Source: an uncultured Flavobacterium sp.
GTDB lineage: Bacteria; Bacteroidota; Bacteroidia; Flavobacteriales; Flavobacteriaceae
Length of the DNA stretch: 64,000 bases
Direction of reading: 5' to 3'
Assembly: GCF_963422545.1 (NCBI RefSeq)
Contig: NZ_OY730261.1
Location: forward strand, 67,017-131,016
Numbering within the stretch: position 1 is the stretch's first letter; the number at the start of each line of letters is the position of its first letter. The position numbers and the translations under genes were made by a program. Below, piece after piece: positions 8,078-16,881 of this stretch. Under the pieces are notes generated by a model. The model was not told where the DNA came from and made no database searches. It saw only the letters and a program-made list of their open reading frames with translations.

Positions 8078-9160
8078 TTATCCTAAATTGAACATCTTAT
8101 AAGTCTGATGCGTCGATTTTACAATCGTTTCAGTGCGTTCCGGATGTGTGTCTGAAATAAAAAGCTGACCGAAAGTTTCGCTATTTACCATTTCAATTAT
8201 TTTGGCAACGCGATTTTCGTCTAATTTGTCAAAAATATCATCGAATAATAACAGCGGTTTTACACCGCTTTGTTTTTTCAAAAACTCAAATTGCGCTAAT
8301 TTCAAAGCAATCAAAAAAGATTTCTGCTGACCTTGTGAACCAAATTTCTTTATCGGATGTGAATCAATTTCAAATGATAAATCATCTTTATGGATTCCGA
8401 CACTTGTATATTGCAACGCTCGATCCTTATTGATATTTTCCTGTAGCAGTGTCAATAAATCTTTTTCGAACAAATGACTTTCATAAACCAATTGTACCGT
8501 TTCTTCAGATCCGGTTATAGTTTGATGATGTATATTAAATATAGGTATAAACTGTTCCAGGAAATCTTTTCGTTTTTCAAAAATAGATTGTCCGTAACTA
8601 TTTAGCTGCTCATTATATATAGATAAGGTATCATTGTCAAAAGTATGATTCAGGGCAAAATACTTTAGCAATGCATTTCGCTGTACAATTATTTTTTGAT
8701 ATTGAATAAGCTGATGCAGATAAGTAGAATCTAATTGCGAAATCACACTGTCCATAAATTTACGGCGTGTTTCGCTTCCTTCAACAATTAAATCGCGATC
8801 TGCCGGAGAAATAATTACAAGCGGAATAAATCCAATATGATCTGAAAATTTATCATATGCTTTTCCGTTTCTTTTTAAAACCTTCTTTTGTCCCTTTTTT
8901 AAACTGCAAACGATTTGTTCAGTTCTGTCGTTTTTTTCTAATTCGGCATCTATTACAAAAAACTCCTCACCATGTTTGATATTTTGCACCGCTAACGGAT
9001 TAAAATAACTTTTTCCGTAAGCCAAATGATAAATAGCATCAAGCACATTGGTTTTTCCAATTCCGTTTTTACCCACAAAACAATTGATCTTGTGGTCAAA
9101 ATCAAAACTGACTTCGGAGAAATTTTTATAATTGAATAAAGAAATTTTGTTTAAATGCAT
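8078..9160 (-). CDS. recF: DNA replication and repair protein RecF
   Basis: A 360-residue ABC/SMC-type ATPase that loads RecA at single-strand gaps with RecO and RecR. Walker A is GKNGIGKT (30-37), the ABC signature GSQGQQK (274-280), and Walker B LLLFDD (303-308) followed by a D-loop-like DKLDENR. Length and motif spacing are typical. Unlike in E. coli, it is not beside dnaA/dnaN, which is common in Bacteroidota. A -7 element is present at 9210-9203 on the minus strand. The C-terminus LFISDTHPERTETI fits the family. Confidence 0.96.
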   Translation of the reverse strand: MHLNKISLFNYKNFSEVSFDFDHKINCFVGKNGIGKTNVLDAIYHLAYGKSYFNPLAVQNIKHGEEFFVIDAELEKNDRTEQIVCSLKKGQKKVLKRNGKAYDKFSDHIGFIPLVIISPADRDLIVEGSETRRKFMDSVISQLDSTYLHQLIQYQKIIVQRNALLKYFALNHTFDNDTLSIYNEQLNSYGQSIFEKRKDFLEQFIPIFNIHHQTITGSEETVQLVYESHLFEKDLLTLLQENINKDRALQYTSVGIHKDDLSFEIDSHPIKKFGSQGQQKSFLIALKLAQFEFLKKQSGVKPLLLFDDIFDKLDENRVAKIIEMVNSETFGQLFISDTHPERTETIVKSTHQTYKMFNLG

Positions 9161-9202
9161 TTTTGATTACCCGGATGATAAAATTTAAAAAAAGAAAGCT
9201 CG

Positions 9203-9210
9203 CAAATTTA
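9203..9210 (-). promoter_or_regulatory. Putative -7 element of recF
   Basis: TAAATTTG on the minus strand, matching TAnnTTTG, 43 bases upstream of the recF ATG. No well-spaced TTG is seen. Confidence 0.35.
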
Positions 9211-9223
9211 CGATTTTGGATTG

Positions 9224-9781
9224 CTACTTGTCTTTTATAAGGTTACTTTTTGTTTTTATTATTAAATCAAAAACAGATTTTACTTTTGGAATATTATACA
9301 TTACATTTTTATCTTCAAAAAAATTGATTCCACGGCTAAATGTAAATGAATCAGTGGAGCTTCCCGCTATTGATTCTGGTTCTCCAATAATAATATACCC
9401 ATAATCATTTGCTTTTTCTCTATAATTTAAAATTAAGTTTTCTAATTCGAAACTTTCGTTGATTATTTTAGAATGTGAGTCGCAAAAAATTATTCTTTGA
9501 TTTGTTAAGAAGAATTTTGTTGCTCTGGTATTAAACCATCTAATTAGGATTCTTCCTAAGGTTAAAAGAAGATAAAAGAATGTGAGAATTGGTATGATGA
9601 AATAATAATATAATTCTTGATAGTTGTTGATTTGGATATCTTTTGAAGGTTTTATTAGAATTATTAATACCACGGCTGTAAAAGTAAAAATTGGTATTGT
9701 GACTAAATCTTCAAGTCTAAATGGTATTTTTTTAGTATGTTCAATTTCCTGAATTAATACTTCTCCTGCTTTGAAATTCAT
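9224..9781 (-). CDS. Membrane protein with PH-like domain, unknown function
   Basis: A 185-residue protein with two transmembrane helices (about 26-43 and 58-80), then a soluble domain that starts TKFFLTNQRIIFCDS (88-102). The pattern (T)xxRI(I/V) after a membrane hairpin is characteristic of bacterial PH-like (bPH/YdbS-type) domains. The rest of the domain is weakly conserved to my eye. The gene ends 63 bases before the recF start on the same strand. It is probably an inner-membrane protein. The PH assignment is tentative and no function can be given. Confidence 0.6.
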   Translation of the reverse strand: MNFKAGEVLIQEIEHTKKIPFRLEDLVTIPIFTFTAVVLIILIKPSKDIQINNYQELYYYFIIPILTFFYLLLTLGRILIRWFNTRATKFFLTNQRIIFCDSHSKIINESFELENLILNYREKANDYGYIIIGEPESIAGSSTDSFTFSRGINFFEDKNVMYNIPKVKSVFDLIIKTKSNLIKDK

Positions 9782-9978
9782 TTTATATATTTTGGGCTCT
9801 ATTATTTTGCTGAAATTTAAGAGTGCAAATTATTTAAAAATATTTATACAATAGGCTTTTGGCGCATTTCTAGATGAATTATTTTCGTTGAATTAGTGAA
9901 GAAGCTGCCGTTTAGTAAATTATTTTTTTAAAACAGAGATAAAATTGATTTTTTTTACGTTAGTTTCAATAAAAATTT

Positions 9979-9986
9979 TATTTTTG
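9979..9986 (+). promoter_or_regulatory. Putative -7 element for the TPR membrane protein gene
   Basis: TATTTTTG matches TAnnTTTG, 22 bases before the ATG at 10009. No TTG lies at the consensus distance. Confidence 0.4.
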
Positions 9987-10008
9987 CCGTTCACTAAATT
10001 AATTTGAA

Positions 10009-10791
10009 ATGGCTACTTATAATAAAAGAGGATATAAAACACCAAAAGAAAAAGAAGTTAAAGATGTTGTTACAGAAGAACAACAAGTAATCATTGACGA
10101 AAAGGATAGTACAACGGCTGGTGTGTTCTCAAAATTAGACGAAACCGCTTCAAAAACTGAGGATTGGGTTGCTAAAAACCAAAAAATCATTATTGGTTTA
10201 GTTGCTGGTATTGCGGTTGCTACTATTGGATATTTGGCTTACCAAAAATTTATTGAAGCTCCTAAACAAAATGAAGCTGCAAGCGAAATGTTTGTTGCTC
10301 AACAAAATTTTGAAAAAGCAACAAATGGTGTAGCAAGCGATTCATTATATAAATTGGCTTTGAATGGTTCTGAAGGAAAATTCGGATTCGTTAAAATTGC
10401 TGACGAATATTCAGGAACTGATGCAGGAAACTTGGCAAACTATTATGCTGGTATTGCATCTTTGAACATTGGTAAATACGATGACGCAATTAAATACTTA
10501 GGTAACTTTAAATCAAAAGAAGCTATCGTTGGTGCTTTGGCAATTGGTGCAATTGGAGATGCTTATTCTCAAAAGAACCAACAAAAAGAAGCTTTAGACT
10601 ATTATGTAAAAGCTGCTGAATCTAATAAAAATGATTTCACAACACCTCGTTTCTTGTTAAAAGCAGGTAAAACAGCTTTGGCTTTAGGTCAAAAAGAAGA
10701 TGCTATCAAGTATTTAACAGATATTAAAGAAAACTTCGATGCAACTCCAGAAGCAGCTTCTGTTGATGTATTGATTGGATTAGCACAATAA
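10009..10791 (+). CDS. Membrane-anchored tetratricopeptide-repeat protein (YfgM/TolA-like)
   Basis: A 260-residue protein with an N-terminal charged cytosolic tail, one transmembrane helix (about 60-77, IIIGLVAGIAVATIGYLAY) and a periplasmic alpha-helical part with TPR-like repeats, e.g. NYYAGIASLNIGKYDDAIKYLGN and AIGDAYSQKNQQKEALDYYVKA. The domain layout matches the ancillary SecYEG/YfgM-like TPR family, where it helps proteins leaving the translocon. That role is known for the E. coli protein and is only inferred here. It is followed by ribH after 81 AT-rich bases. Confidence 0.75.
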   Translation: MATYNKRGYKTPKEKEVKDVVTEEQQVIIDEKDSTTAGVFSKLDETASKTEDWVAKNQKIIIGLVAGIAVATIGYLAYQKFIEAPKQNEAASEMFVAQQNFEKATNGVASDSLYKLALNGSEGKFGFVKIADEYSGTDAGNLANYYAGIASLNIGKYDDAIKYLGNFKSKEAIVGALAIGAIGDAYSQKNQQKEALDYYVKAAESNKNDFTTPRFLLKAGKTALALGQKEDAIKYLTDIKENFDATPEAASVDVLIGLAQ

Positions 10792-10872
10792 AAATTTTAG
10801 ACTTTAGATTTAAGATTGTAGATTTGTATTTAAGAATCTAAATTCTAAAATCAAAAATCTAAAATATTACTG

Positions 10873-11445
10873 ATGGCTACTGAAAATAAAAATTTATCAG
10901 AATACGATAAAAACACGATCCCAAATGCGAAAGACTTTCGATTTGGGATTGTTGTTTCTGAGTGGAACGAAACTATAACAGAAGGACTTTACAATGGCGC
11001 TTTTGATGCCTTAATTGATTGTGATGTACCGCAACAGCAAATTATTCGTTGGAATGTTCCGGGAAGTTTTGAGTTGATTTATGGGGCAAAGAAAATGTTA
11101 CAGACGCAAAATGTAGATGCGGTTATTGTAATTGGATGTGTAATTCAAGGAGAAACCAAACATTTTGATTTTGTGTGCGAAGGTGTAACACAAGGAATTA
11201 AAGATTTGAATGTTCAGACTGATATTCCTGTTATTTTTTGTGTTTTAACAGACAATAACATGCAACAATCTATTGATAGAAGTGGAGGGATTCACGGAAA
11301 CAAAGGAACTGAAGCGGCAATTGCAGCAATAAAAATGGCTTATATTCGTCAACAAGCTTCAATGTCACATCCGTTTCATCAACCATTATTGACTTCAGGT
11401 GCACTTCGAATAGAAGATACACCAAAAAAAATTGAGAAGGAATAA
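10873..11445 (+). CDS. ribH: 6,7-dimethyl-8-ribityllumazine synthase
   Basis: Penultimate step of riboflavin synthesis: condenses 5-amino-6-ribitylaminouracil with 3,4-dihydroxy-2-butanone 4-phosphate. Visible substrate-site residues are SEWNETIT (29-36), VPGSFE (62-67), and GETKHFDFV (93-101), which includes the catalytic His97. At 190 residues it is longer than the usual 150-165. About 20 residues are added at each end, and the C-terminal tail (HPFHQPLLTSGALRIEDTPKK) lies beyond the family core. No other riboflavin genes are in the window. It is likely co-transcribed with the TPR gene and closed by the terminator at 11472. Confidence 0.95.
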   Translation: MATENKNLSEYDKNTIPNAKDFRFGIVVSEWNETITEGLYNGAFDALIDCDVPQQQIIRWNVPGSFELIYGAKKMLQTQNVDAVIVIGCVIQGETKHFDFVCEGVTQGIKDLNVQTDIPVIFCVLTDNNMQQSIDRSGGIHGNKGTEAAIAAIKMAYIRQQASMSHPFHQPLLTSGALRIEDTPKKIEKE

Positions 11446-11471
11446 AGCACATTTGTTTTAAAAATACTAAG

Positions 11472-11510
11472 AACCTGTACTTTGTAAAATAGTGCAGGTT
11501 TTTTGTTTTT
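11472..11510 (+). terminator. Intrinsic terminator after ribH
   Basis: Stem AACCTGTAC / GTGCAGGTT (one G-U pair) with an 11-base loop, followed by a T-rich run from 11499. Confidence 0.75.
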
Positions 11511-11550
11511 TTTATGATAGCTGTTATTCTAAAACCCAACAGAAATTCAT

Positions 11551-11558
11551 TAAATTTG
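11551..11558 (+). promoter_or_regulatory. Putative -7 element of mutL
   Basis: TAAATTTG matches TAnnTTTG, about 110 bases before the mutL ATG and just after the ribH terminator. It would give a leader of roughly 100 bases. Confidence 0.3.
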
Positions 11559-11666
11559 TACACCATGGTTTTTCAAAATCATGATTGAATTAATAATATT
11601 ACCCTGAGGTTTTTACAGACTGTGTTTTGTTAAAATCAGAGGACAACCTTTAACCCAAATTTCTTA

Positions 11667-13580
11667 ATGTCGAGTATTATTCAATTACTTCCTGATCATG
11701 TTGCTAATCAAATTGCCGCTGGAGAAGTGGTTCAAAGACCAGCTTCAGTAGTAAAAGAGCTATTAGAAAATGCTGTTGATGCTAAAGCAACTGATATTAA
11801 ATTGATCATTAAAGACGCTGGAAAATCGTTGGTTCAGGTGATCGATAACGGAATGGGAATGAATGTTACTGATGCTCGTTTGTGTTTTGAGCGTCATGCA
11901 ACTTCAAAAATACGTCAGGCAGAAGATTTGTTCTCGCTTCATACCAAAGGTTTCCGTGGAGAAGCTTTGGCTTCTATTGCCGCAATTGCGCACATGGAAA
12001 TGAAAACCAAACAAGATCAGGATGAACTTGGTACACATATTATAATCGAAGGAAGTAAATTTGTATCGCAAGAAGTTGCTGTTTTACCAAAAGGAACATC
12101 ATTTGCGGTTAAAAATTTATTTTTTAATATTCCGGCGCGTCGTAATTTTTTAAAATCAGATACAGTTGAATTTCGTCATGTAATGGATGAATTTCAGCGA
12201 GTAGCTTTGGCGCATCCAAATATTCATTTTACATTTTATCATAACGGAAGCGAAATGTATAATTTGCCTGCGGCAGGTTATCGTCAGCGAATTGTTGGTA
12301 TAATGTCTGGTAAAACCAATGAAAAATTGGTTCCAGTTAACGAAGATACAGAGATTATAAACGTTCAGGGATTTGTTTGTAAACCTGAATTTGCCAAGAA
12401 AAACAGAGGCGAACAGTTCTTTTTTGTAAACGATCGTTTTATTAAAAGCGGTTATTTACATCACGCAGTAATGGCAGCTTATGACGGACTTTTGAAAGAC
12501 GGTTCTCAGCCAAGTTATTTCTTATATCTGCAAGTTCCGCCAAATACGATCGATATTAATATTCATCCAACCAAAACAGAAATCAAGTTTGATGATGAAC
12601 AGGCTTTATACGCTATTTTAAGAGCTTCTATAAAACATAGTTTAGGACAGTTTAATGTAGCGCCGGTTCTGGATTTTGATCGAGATGCAAATTTAGATAC
12701 ACCTTATCATTATAAAGATTTAGAAGCTGAAACTCCAACTATTCAGGTTGATGGAACTTTTAATCCGTTTACCGATGATAAAACAAATCAGCATTATTCG
12801 AAATCAAGTTCAGGCTCAGGATCGAGTTCAGGTTCAGGCTATAGCTCAGGATCAAATTCCTATTCCGGCGGATATTCTAAAAGAGTAGAACCTACGGCTA
12901 GTTGGGAAAGTTTGTATGTAGGTCTGGATACGGAAAATGCCGAAAGTTCACCTTTTACATTCGAAAATGAAGAAGTTACTTCGTCACTATTTAATGATAA
13001 TGAAGTAGAACAAGCGAGTCAGGGAACGTATCAGATTCATAAAAAATATATTGTTTCGCCAATAAAATCAGGAATGGTTATTGTTGATCAGCAACGTGCA
13101 CATCAGCGTATTTTGTACGAACAATTTTTGTTGAATATGACTGTTAATCAAGCATCAAGTCAGCAATTATTGTTTCCGTTGAATTTGTTTTATTCGTCAG
13201 GCGAAATGGAATTAATTGAGGAATTAAAACCTTCTTTAGAAACAACAGGTTTTGTTTTTGATGAAGCTCAAACAGATCATATTGTCATTTCGGGAATTCC
13301 GGTAAATATTACAGAAAGTGAAGTTTCTCTTGTAATAGAACAATTGTTGAGTGATTTGCAAGACGGAATTCCAGCCAATAGTTACAGTCAGAATGATACG
13401 ATTGCAAAATCTATGGCTAAAAGTTTAGCGGTTAAAACGGGATCTTATTTAACCGAAAAAGAGCAGGATAATTTAGTAAACGGATTATTTGCCTGTAAAG
13501 ATCCAAATATTTCACCTTTTCAAAAACCAACATTCATCACCATGCGTGTTGAAGATATAGATAAAAAGTTTGCCTTATGA
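11667..13580 (+). CDS. mutL: DNA mismatch repair protein MutL, with altered endonuclease motif
   Basis: A 637-residue matchmaker of mismatch repair. The N-terminal GHKL ATPase is intact: catalytic Glu31 and Mg-binding Asn35 in KELLENAVDA, DNGMGM (60-65) and TKGFRGEAL. A Ser/Gly linker (about 378-405) leads to the C-terminal dimerisation domain. In MutL proteins that nick DNA the C-domain carries DQHA(X)2E(X)4E. Here the aligned stretch is DQQRAHQRILYE (474-485), with the metal His and first Glu replaced by Gln, and the C-terminal CPHGRP motif is replaced by PFQKPT. Nicking activity is therefore doubtful. The stop overlaps the next ATG by four bases (ATGA), so it is coupled to the rhomboid gene. 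Confidence 0.95.
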   Translation: MSSIIQLLPDHVANQIAAGEVVQRPASVVKELLENAVDAKATDIKLIIKDAGKSLVQVIDNGMGMNVTDARLCFERHATSKIRQAEDLFSLHTKGFRGEALASIAAIAHMEMKTKQDQDELGTHIIIEGSKFVSQEVAVLPKGTSFAVKNLFFNIPARRNFLKSDTVEFRHVMDEFQRVALAHPNIHFTFYHNGSEMYNLPAAGYRQRIVGIMSGKTNEKLVPVNEDTEIINVQGFVCKPEFAKKNRGEQFFFVNDRFIKSGYLHHAVMAAYDGLLKDGSQPSYFLYLQVPPNTIDINIHPTKTEIKFDDEQALYAILRASIKHSLGQFNVAPVLDFDRDANLDTPYHYKDLEAETPTIQVDGTFNPFTDDKTNQHYSKSSSGSGSSSGSGYSSGSNSYSGGYSKRVEPTASWESLYVGLDTENAESSPFTFENEEVTSSLFNDNEVEQASQGTYQIHKKYIVSPIKSGMVIVDQQRAHQRILYEQFLLNMTVNQASSQQLLFPLNLFYSSGEMELIEELKPSLETTGFVFDEAQTDHIVISGIPVNITESEVSLVIEQLLSDLQDGIPANSYSQNDTIAKSMAKSLAVKTGSYLTEKEQDNLVNGLFACKDPNISPFQKPTFITMRVEDIDKKFAL

Positions 13581-14326
13581 TGAAAATAACTCCCGTAGTA
13601 AAACAATTATTGATAATCAATATCATCTTTTTTATTGGTGCTCAATTAGTACCGGTTTCTTATGAGTATTTAGCGCTTTTTTTTCCTGAAAATCCCGGAT
13701 TCAAATTTTGGCAGCCAATTACACATATGTTTATGCATGGCGGATTTGCTCATATTGCATTTAATATGTTTGCATTGTATTCCTTTGGGTCAACTTTGGA
13801 ACATTTTTGGGGAGGAAAGAAATTCTTGTTTTTCTATATTTCATGTGGATTAGGTTCGGCGCTGATAAATTTTGCAGTTAATTATTATTTTTACCAGGAT
13901 GGTCTGAATGTTTTATTAGCTAATGGTTTTCAGAAAACGGAAATTCTGAGCTTATTAAATGATGGTAAAATAGATACAAGATGGCAGCAAATATTGTCAG
14001 TTTCTGAATTTAAACATTTTACACAAGCTTATTTGGGTACTGTAGTTGGTGCATCTGGAGCAATATATGGATTGCTTGTTGCTTTTACTTTTATGTTTCC
14101 TAATGCTGAACTTGGAATTATGTTTATTCCTATCCCAATTAAAGCAAAATATTTTGTACCGGTTTATATGCTTCTATACGATGGTTTCTTCGGAATTTTA
14201 GGAAACTCATTTTTAGGCATGGCTGATGGAGTGGCTCATTATGCGCATATTGGTGGAGCGCTCTTTGGATTTTTAATAATGTGGTACTGGAAAAAAAATC
14301 AGTTTAACCAAAATCGTTGGAATTAA
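13577..14326 (+). CDS. Rhomboid family intramembrane serine protease (first of two)
   Basis: A 249-residue polytopic protein. Landmarks are HGGFAHIAFNM in the first luminal segments (54-64), the catalytic serine Ser160 in VGASGAIYG, and the catalytic His224 in HYAHIGGALFG. It cuts single-span membrane proteins inside the bilayer. A longer loop (about 105-150) between helices 3 and 4 is an insertion compared with E. coli GlpG. Translation is coupled to mutL by ATGA. A second, divergent rhomboid follows 44 bases later. The substrate is unknown. Confidence 0.92.
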   Translation: MMKITPVVKQLLIINIIFFIGAQLVPVSYEYLALFFPENPGFKFWQPITHMFMHGGFAHIAFNMFALYSFGSTLEHFWGGKKFLFFYISCGLGSALINFAVNYYFYQDGLNVLLANGFQKTEILSLLNDGKIDTRWQQILSVSEFKHFTQAYLGTVVGASGAIYGLLVAFTFMFPNAELGIMFIPIPIKAKYFVPVYMLLYDGFFGILGNSFLGMADGVAHYAHIGGALFGFLIMWYWKKNQFNQNRWN

Positions 14327-14370
14327 TTTTTAACTTTAATATAAAAAATAAAAACTAAAGAAAAGCTTTT

Positions 14371-15234
14371 ATGAATATTCTGGACGATTTAAAACTACAA
14401 TATAAATTAGGAGGAATTGCAATGCGTGTTATTTACTGGAACATTGCTTGTTTCTTGATTTCATTAGTGTTTTTCTACCAATATTCTGGTGGAGGCTTCG
14501 ATTATCCTAATTGGCTTGCATTATCGTCAGATCCAAATGTGTTTTTATTTAAACCTTGGACATTTTTAACTTATGCATTTTTTCATTCATCATTTTTACA
14601 TTTGTTATTTAATATGATGGTTTTAAACTTTGCCAGTAATTTATTTTTAACCTTTTTTACTCAAAAGCAATACCTGGGATTATACATTTTAAGTGCTATT
14701 TTCTCTGGAGTTGTCTTTGCATTGAGCTTTTATTTTTTAAATATTTCGGCTCCTATTGTTGGAGCTTCTGCCGCTATTATGGCAATTTTAGTTGGAGCAA
14801 CAACGTATCAGCCTTTAATGGATGTGCGTTTAATGTTTTTTGGAAATGTTAAGCTTTGGCATATCACAGCTGTAATTTTGATTTTAGATTTAATGCAGCT
14901 TCTTTTAGAGAATACCGGCGGGCATATCTCACATTTAGCCGGAGCTATTTTTGGATTTATTTACATCAAGTTGCTTCAAAACGGAACAGATTTGAGCATT
15001 ATTATTTCCAAAACGCTTGATTTCTTTACAAATCTATTTAAAAAATCCCCATCGACCCCATTCACAAAAGTTCATAAAAATTACAAAAAACCTACAGAAA
15101 AAGTGACGTCAAGAATTGTTACGAAAGACAAAACGCAACAACAAATTGACGAAATTTTAGACAAGATTAGCCAGTCCGGTTATGATTGTCTGACAAAAGA
15201 AGAAAAAGAGTTTTTATTTAAAGCTGGAAAATAA
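14371..15234 (+). CDS. Rhomboid family intramembrane serine protease (second, with cytosolic tail)
   Basis: A 287-residue protein. Catalytic residues are Ser133 in VGASAAIMA (GxSx; the usual GxSG has Ala in place of the last Gly) and His188 in HISHLAGAIFGF. The conserved HSSFLHLLFNM block lies at 72-82. After the last helix there is a Lys-rich tail of about 80 residues that ends in CLTKEEKEFLFKAGK. That motif resembles the short C-terminal DUF6576-type segment seen on Bacteroidota rhomboids, though this comparison is from memory. It is co-transcribed with the gene before and the phosphohydrolase after. Confidence 0.9.
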   Translation: MNILDDLKLQYKLGGIAMRVIYWNIACFLISLVFFYQYSGGGFDYPNWLALSSDPNVFLFKPWTFLTYAFFHSSFLHLLFNMMVLNFASNLFLTFFTQKQYLGLYILSAIFSGVVFALSFYFLNISAPIVGASAAIMAILVGATTYQPLMDVRLMFFGNVKLWHITAVILILDLMQLLLENTGGHISHLAGAIFGFIYIKLLQNGTDLSIIISKTLDFFTNLFKKSPSTPFTKVHKNYKKPTEKVTSRIVTKDKTQQQIDEILDKISQSGYDCLTKEEKEFLFKAGK

Positions 15235-15252
15235 TCCTTTTAGCAAACAAAT

Positions 15253-16299
15253 ATGAAAAACCTTTCATGGTTTAATAAAATAATGTTCTTTTTGAATATA
15301 GTTCTGACTGTACTAACATTTAGCATCTATATTTTGCCCTTTTTAGCACCTAAAAGTTTTCCGCTTTTATCGGTGCTGACGCTGTTTATGCCAGCTTTTT
15401 TTGTTCTAAACGGATTGTTCTTTATTTACTGGGCAATTCAGTTTAAAAAGCGTCTTATTTTATCCGGTTTGGTGTTATTGACCGGAATTACGTTTATCAG
15501 TAAATTTTATAAATTCTCGACGAAAGAATATGTGGCTGATGAAAAGGATTTTTCTGTAATGAGTTATAATGTACGTCTTTTTAATGTTTTTAAATGGTTG
15601 GATCGTGACGATATTCCGTCAAATATTAAAGCCTTTATTGACGAAAAAGATCCGGATATTTTGTGTATCCAGGAATATTCAAATTCTGCACATTTAGATT
15701 TAAAAGTATATCCGCATCGCTATATTTTTATTGATGGAAATAAGATTAAAACCGGTCAGGCAATTTTCTCAAAATTCCCTATTATAAATGAAGGAAATAT
15801 TATTTTTCCTAAGTCAGATAACAACGTGATTTATGCTGATATAAAGCGCGGAAAAGACGTTATCAGAGTTTATAATATGCACTTGCAGTCGATTAAGATT
15901 TCGCCTGACGTAAGTGATATTTCAGATAATATAGACAATGTAAATCAGGAAAAATCGCAATTGATTTATACCAGAATCAGTAAAGGATTTAGACAACAGC
16001 AAGAACAAGCTGAAATTTTTAAAGAGAATATCAAGCAATGTCAAAACCCGATTATTATTTGTGGAGATATGAATAATAGTCCATTTTCGTATGTTTATCG
16101 AAGTATAAAAGGAAAACTAAAAGATGCCTTTGAAGAGGCTGGGGAAGGTTTTGGAGCCACATATAAATTCAAATATTATCCGGCGCGAATTGATTATATT
16201 TTTGCAGATAGTAAAATGAAAGTAAAACAATTCGAAAGCTTTCCTGATTTTGAAAACTCAGATCATTACCCAATTATGACGAGACTATCTATAGAATAG
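15253..16299 (+). CDS. Endonuclease/exonuclease/phosphatase-family protein, membrane-anchored
   Basis: A 348-residue protein with three hydrophobic helices in the first 80 residues, then an EEP-fold domain. Seen motifs are MSYNVRLFN, the metal-binding Glu in ILCIQEYSN, YNMHLQSI, CGDMNNSPFSYVYR and the C-terminal SDHYPIMTRL with the catalytic Asp-His. The fold hydrolyses phosphodiesters or phosphomonoesters with Mg2+. The anchor places the domain at the membrane, so DNA repair is less likely than lipid- or nucleotide-linked chemistry. It starts 18 bases after the second rhomboid and is the last gene of the mutL-rhomboid run. Confidence 0.85.
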   Translation: MKNLSWFNKIMFFLNIVLTVLTFSIYILPFLAPKSFPLLSVLTLFMPAFFVLNGLFFIYWAIQFKKRLILSGLVLLTGITFISKFYKFSTKEYVADEKDFSVMSYNVRLFNVFKWLDRDDIPSNIKAFIDEKDPDILCIQEYSNSAHLDLKVYPHRYIFIDGNKIKTGQAIFSKFPIINEGNIIFPKSDNNVIYADIKRGKDVIRVYNMHLQSIKISPDVSDISDNIDNVNQEKSQLIYTRISKGFRQQQEQAEIFKENIKQCQNPIIICGDMNNSPFSYVYRSIKGKLKDAFEEAGEGFGATYKFKYYPARIDYIFADSKMKVKQFESFPDFENSDHYPIMTRLSIE

Positions 16300-16326
16300 T
16301 TTTTTTTACCGCAAAAGATTTTTTTT

Positions 16327-16487
16327 ACCGCAAAGGCGCAAAGGTTTACGCAAAGTTCGCCAAGTTTTTTTATGCAAGCTTATGATAAAAGCACAAAGTT
16401 CGCAAAGCTATGTATTGATTTAGCTTTGCGAACTTTGCGTTTTCTACGCGCAATGTAAAATTAAATCTTTGCGCCTTTGCGGTTAAA
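16327..16487. repeat. ACCGCAAAG-family long inverted repeat
   Basis: Outer arms ACCGCAAAGGCGCAAAG and CTTTGCGCCTTTGCGGT are perfect reverse complements. Inner arms CACAAAGTTCGCAAAGCTA and TAGCTTTGCGAACTTTGCG pair as well. It is a nested two-stem structure of about 160 bases. Confidence 0.85.
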
Positions 16488-16514
16488 TATTTTTTTTACC
16501 TTATAAACCTTGAC

Positions 16515-16547
16515 AAACCCGACAGGTTTTTGAAACCTGTCGGGTTT
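16515..16547. repeat. Perfect hairpin AAACCCGACAGGTTT / AAACCTGTCGGGTTT
   Basis: Fifteen-base perfect arms with a 3-base spacer. There is no convincing T-run in either direction, so a terminator role is uncertain. Confidence 0.85.
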
Positions 16548-16773
16548 CCTGTTTTAAGTGCAATTTTTGTCAGGATGACAAGACTGTGGTTTTTCTTTGT
16601 CTTTTTTCTAATAATTTTAAATAAATCCGTTTTTATCCGCGTTTTCGCTTTAGCGAATCAGTTAAATCTGCGTCTTTTTGTAACGCAGATAAAACGGATT
16701 TACTTCGTAAAAACGCGGATAAAAACAGATTTTTAATTTGGACTCTTCAAATGTAGTTCCTCTTTTATCGAAA

Positions 16774-16804
16774 TCTTTGTCAAAGTTTAAAACTTTGACA
16801 AAGA
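16774..16804. repeat. Perfect hairpin TCTTTGTCAAAGTT / AACTTTGACAAAGA
   Basis: Fourteen-base arms with a 3-base spacer. The core TTTGTCAAAG is shared with the hairpin nested at 7973-8005, so both are copies of one small element. Confidence 0.85.
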
Positions 16805-16881
16805 TAAAAGTGAACAAGAAACTTGAAAAATATCTTATAAATAGTCTTGAGCACATTGCGGTTAAAAAAAAACTTTGTGGT

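Larger units (their letters stand above)
16300..16881. repeat. Repeat-filled gap between EEP gene and AraC gene
   Basis: No gene is seen in these 582 bases. From left to right there is an ACCGCAAAG-family inverted repeat (16327-16487), a perfect hairpin at 16515-16547, and a stretch with repeated ATCCG/CGGAT and CGCGGATAAAAAC blocks (16622-16733) that can fold on itself. Last comes a perfect hairpin TCTTTGTCAAAGTT / AACTTTGACAAAGA (16774-16804). Short open frames here follow the repeat structure and are not credible genes. Confidence 0.75.

Noticed and set aside
10792..10872. TAGATTTG as a ribH promoter (10819-10826)
   Set aside because: It lies in a low-complexity TTTAGATTT tract where the match is likely by chance, and ribH can be read from the TPR gene promoter.
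16530..16860. Small genes between the EEP and AraC genes
   Set aside because: The short open frames on both strands coincide with inverted repeats and have no start context or homology I recognise.
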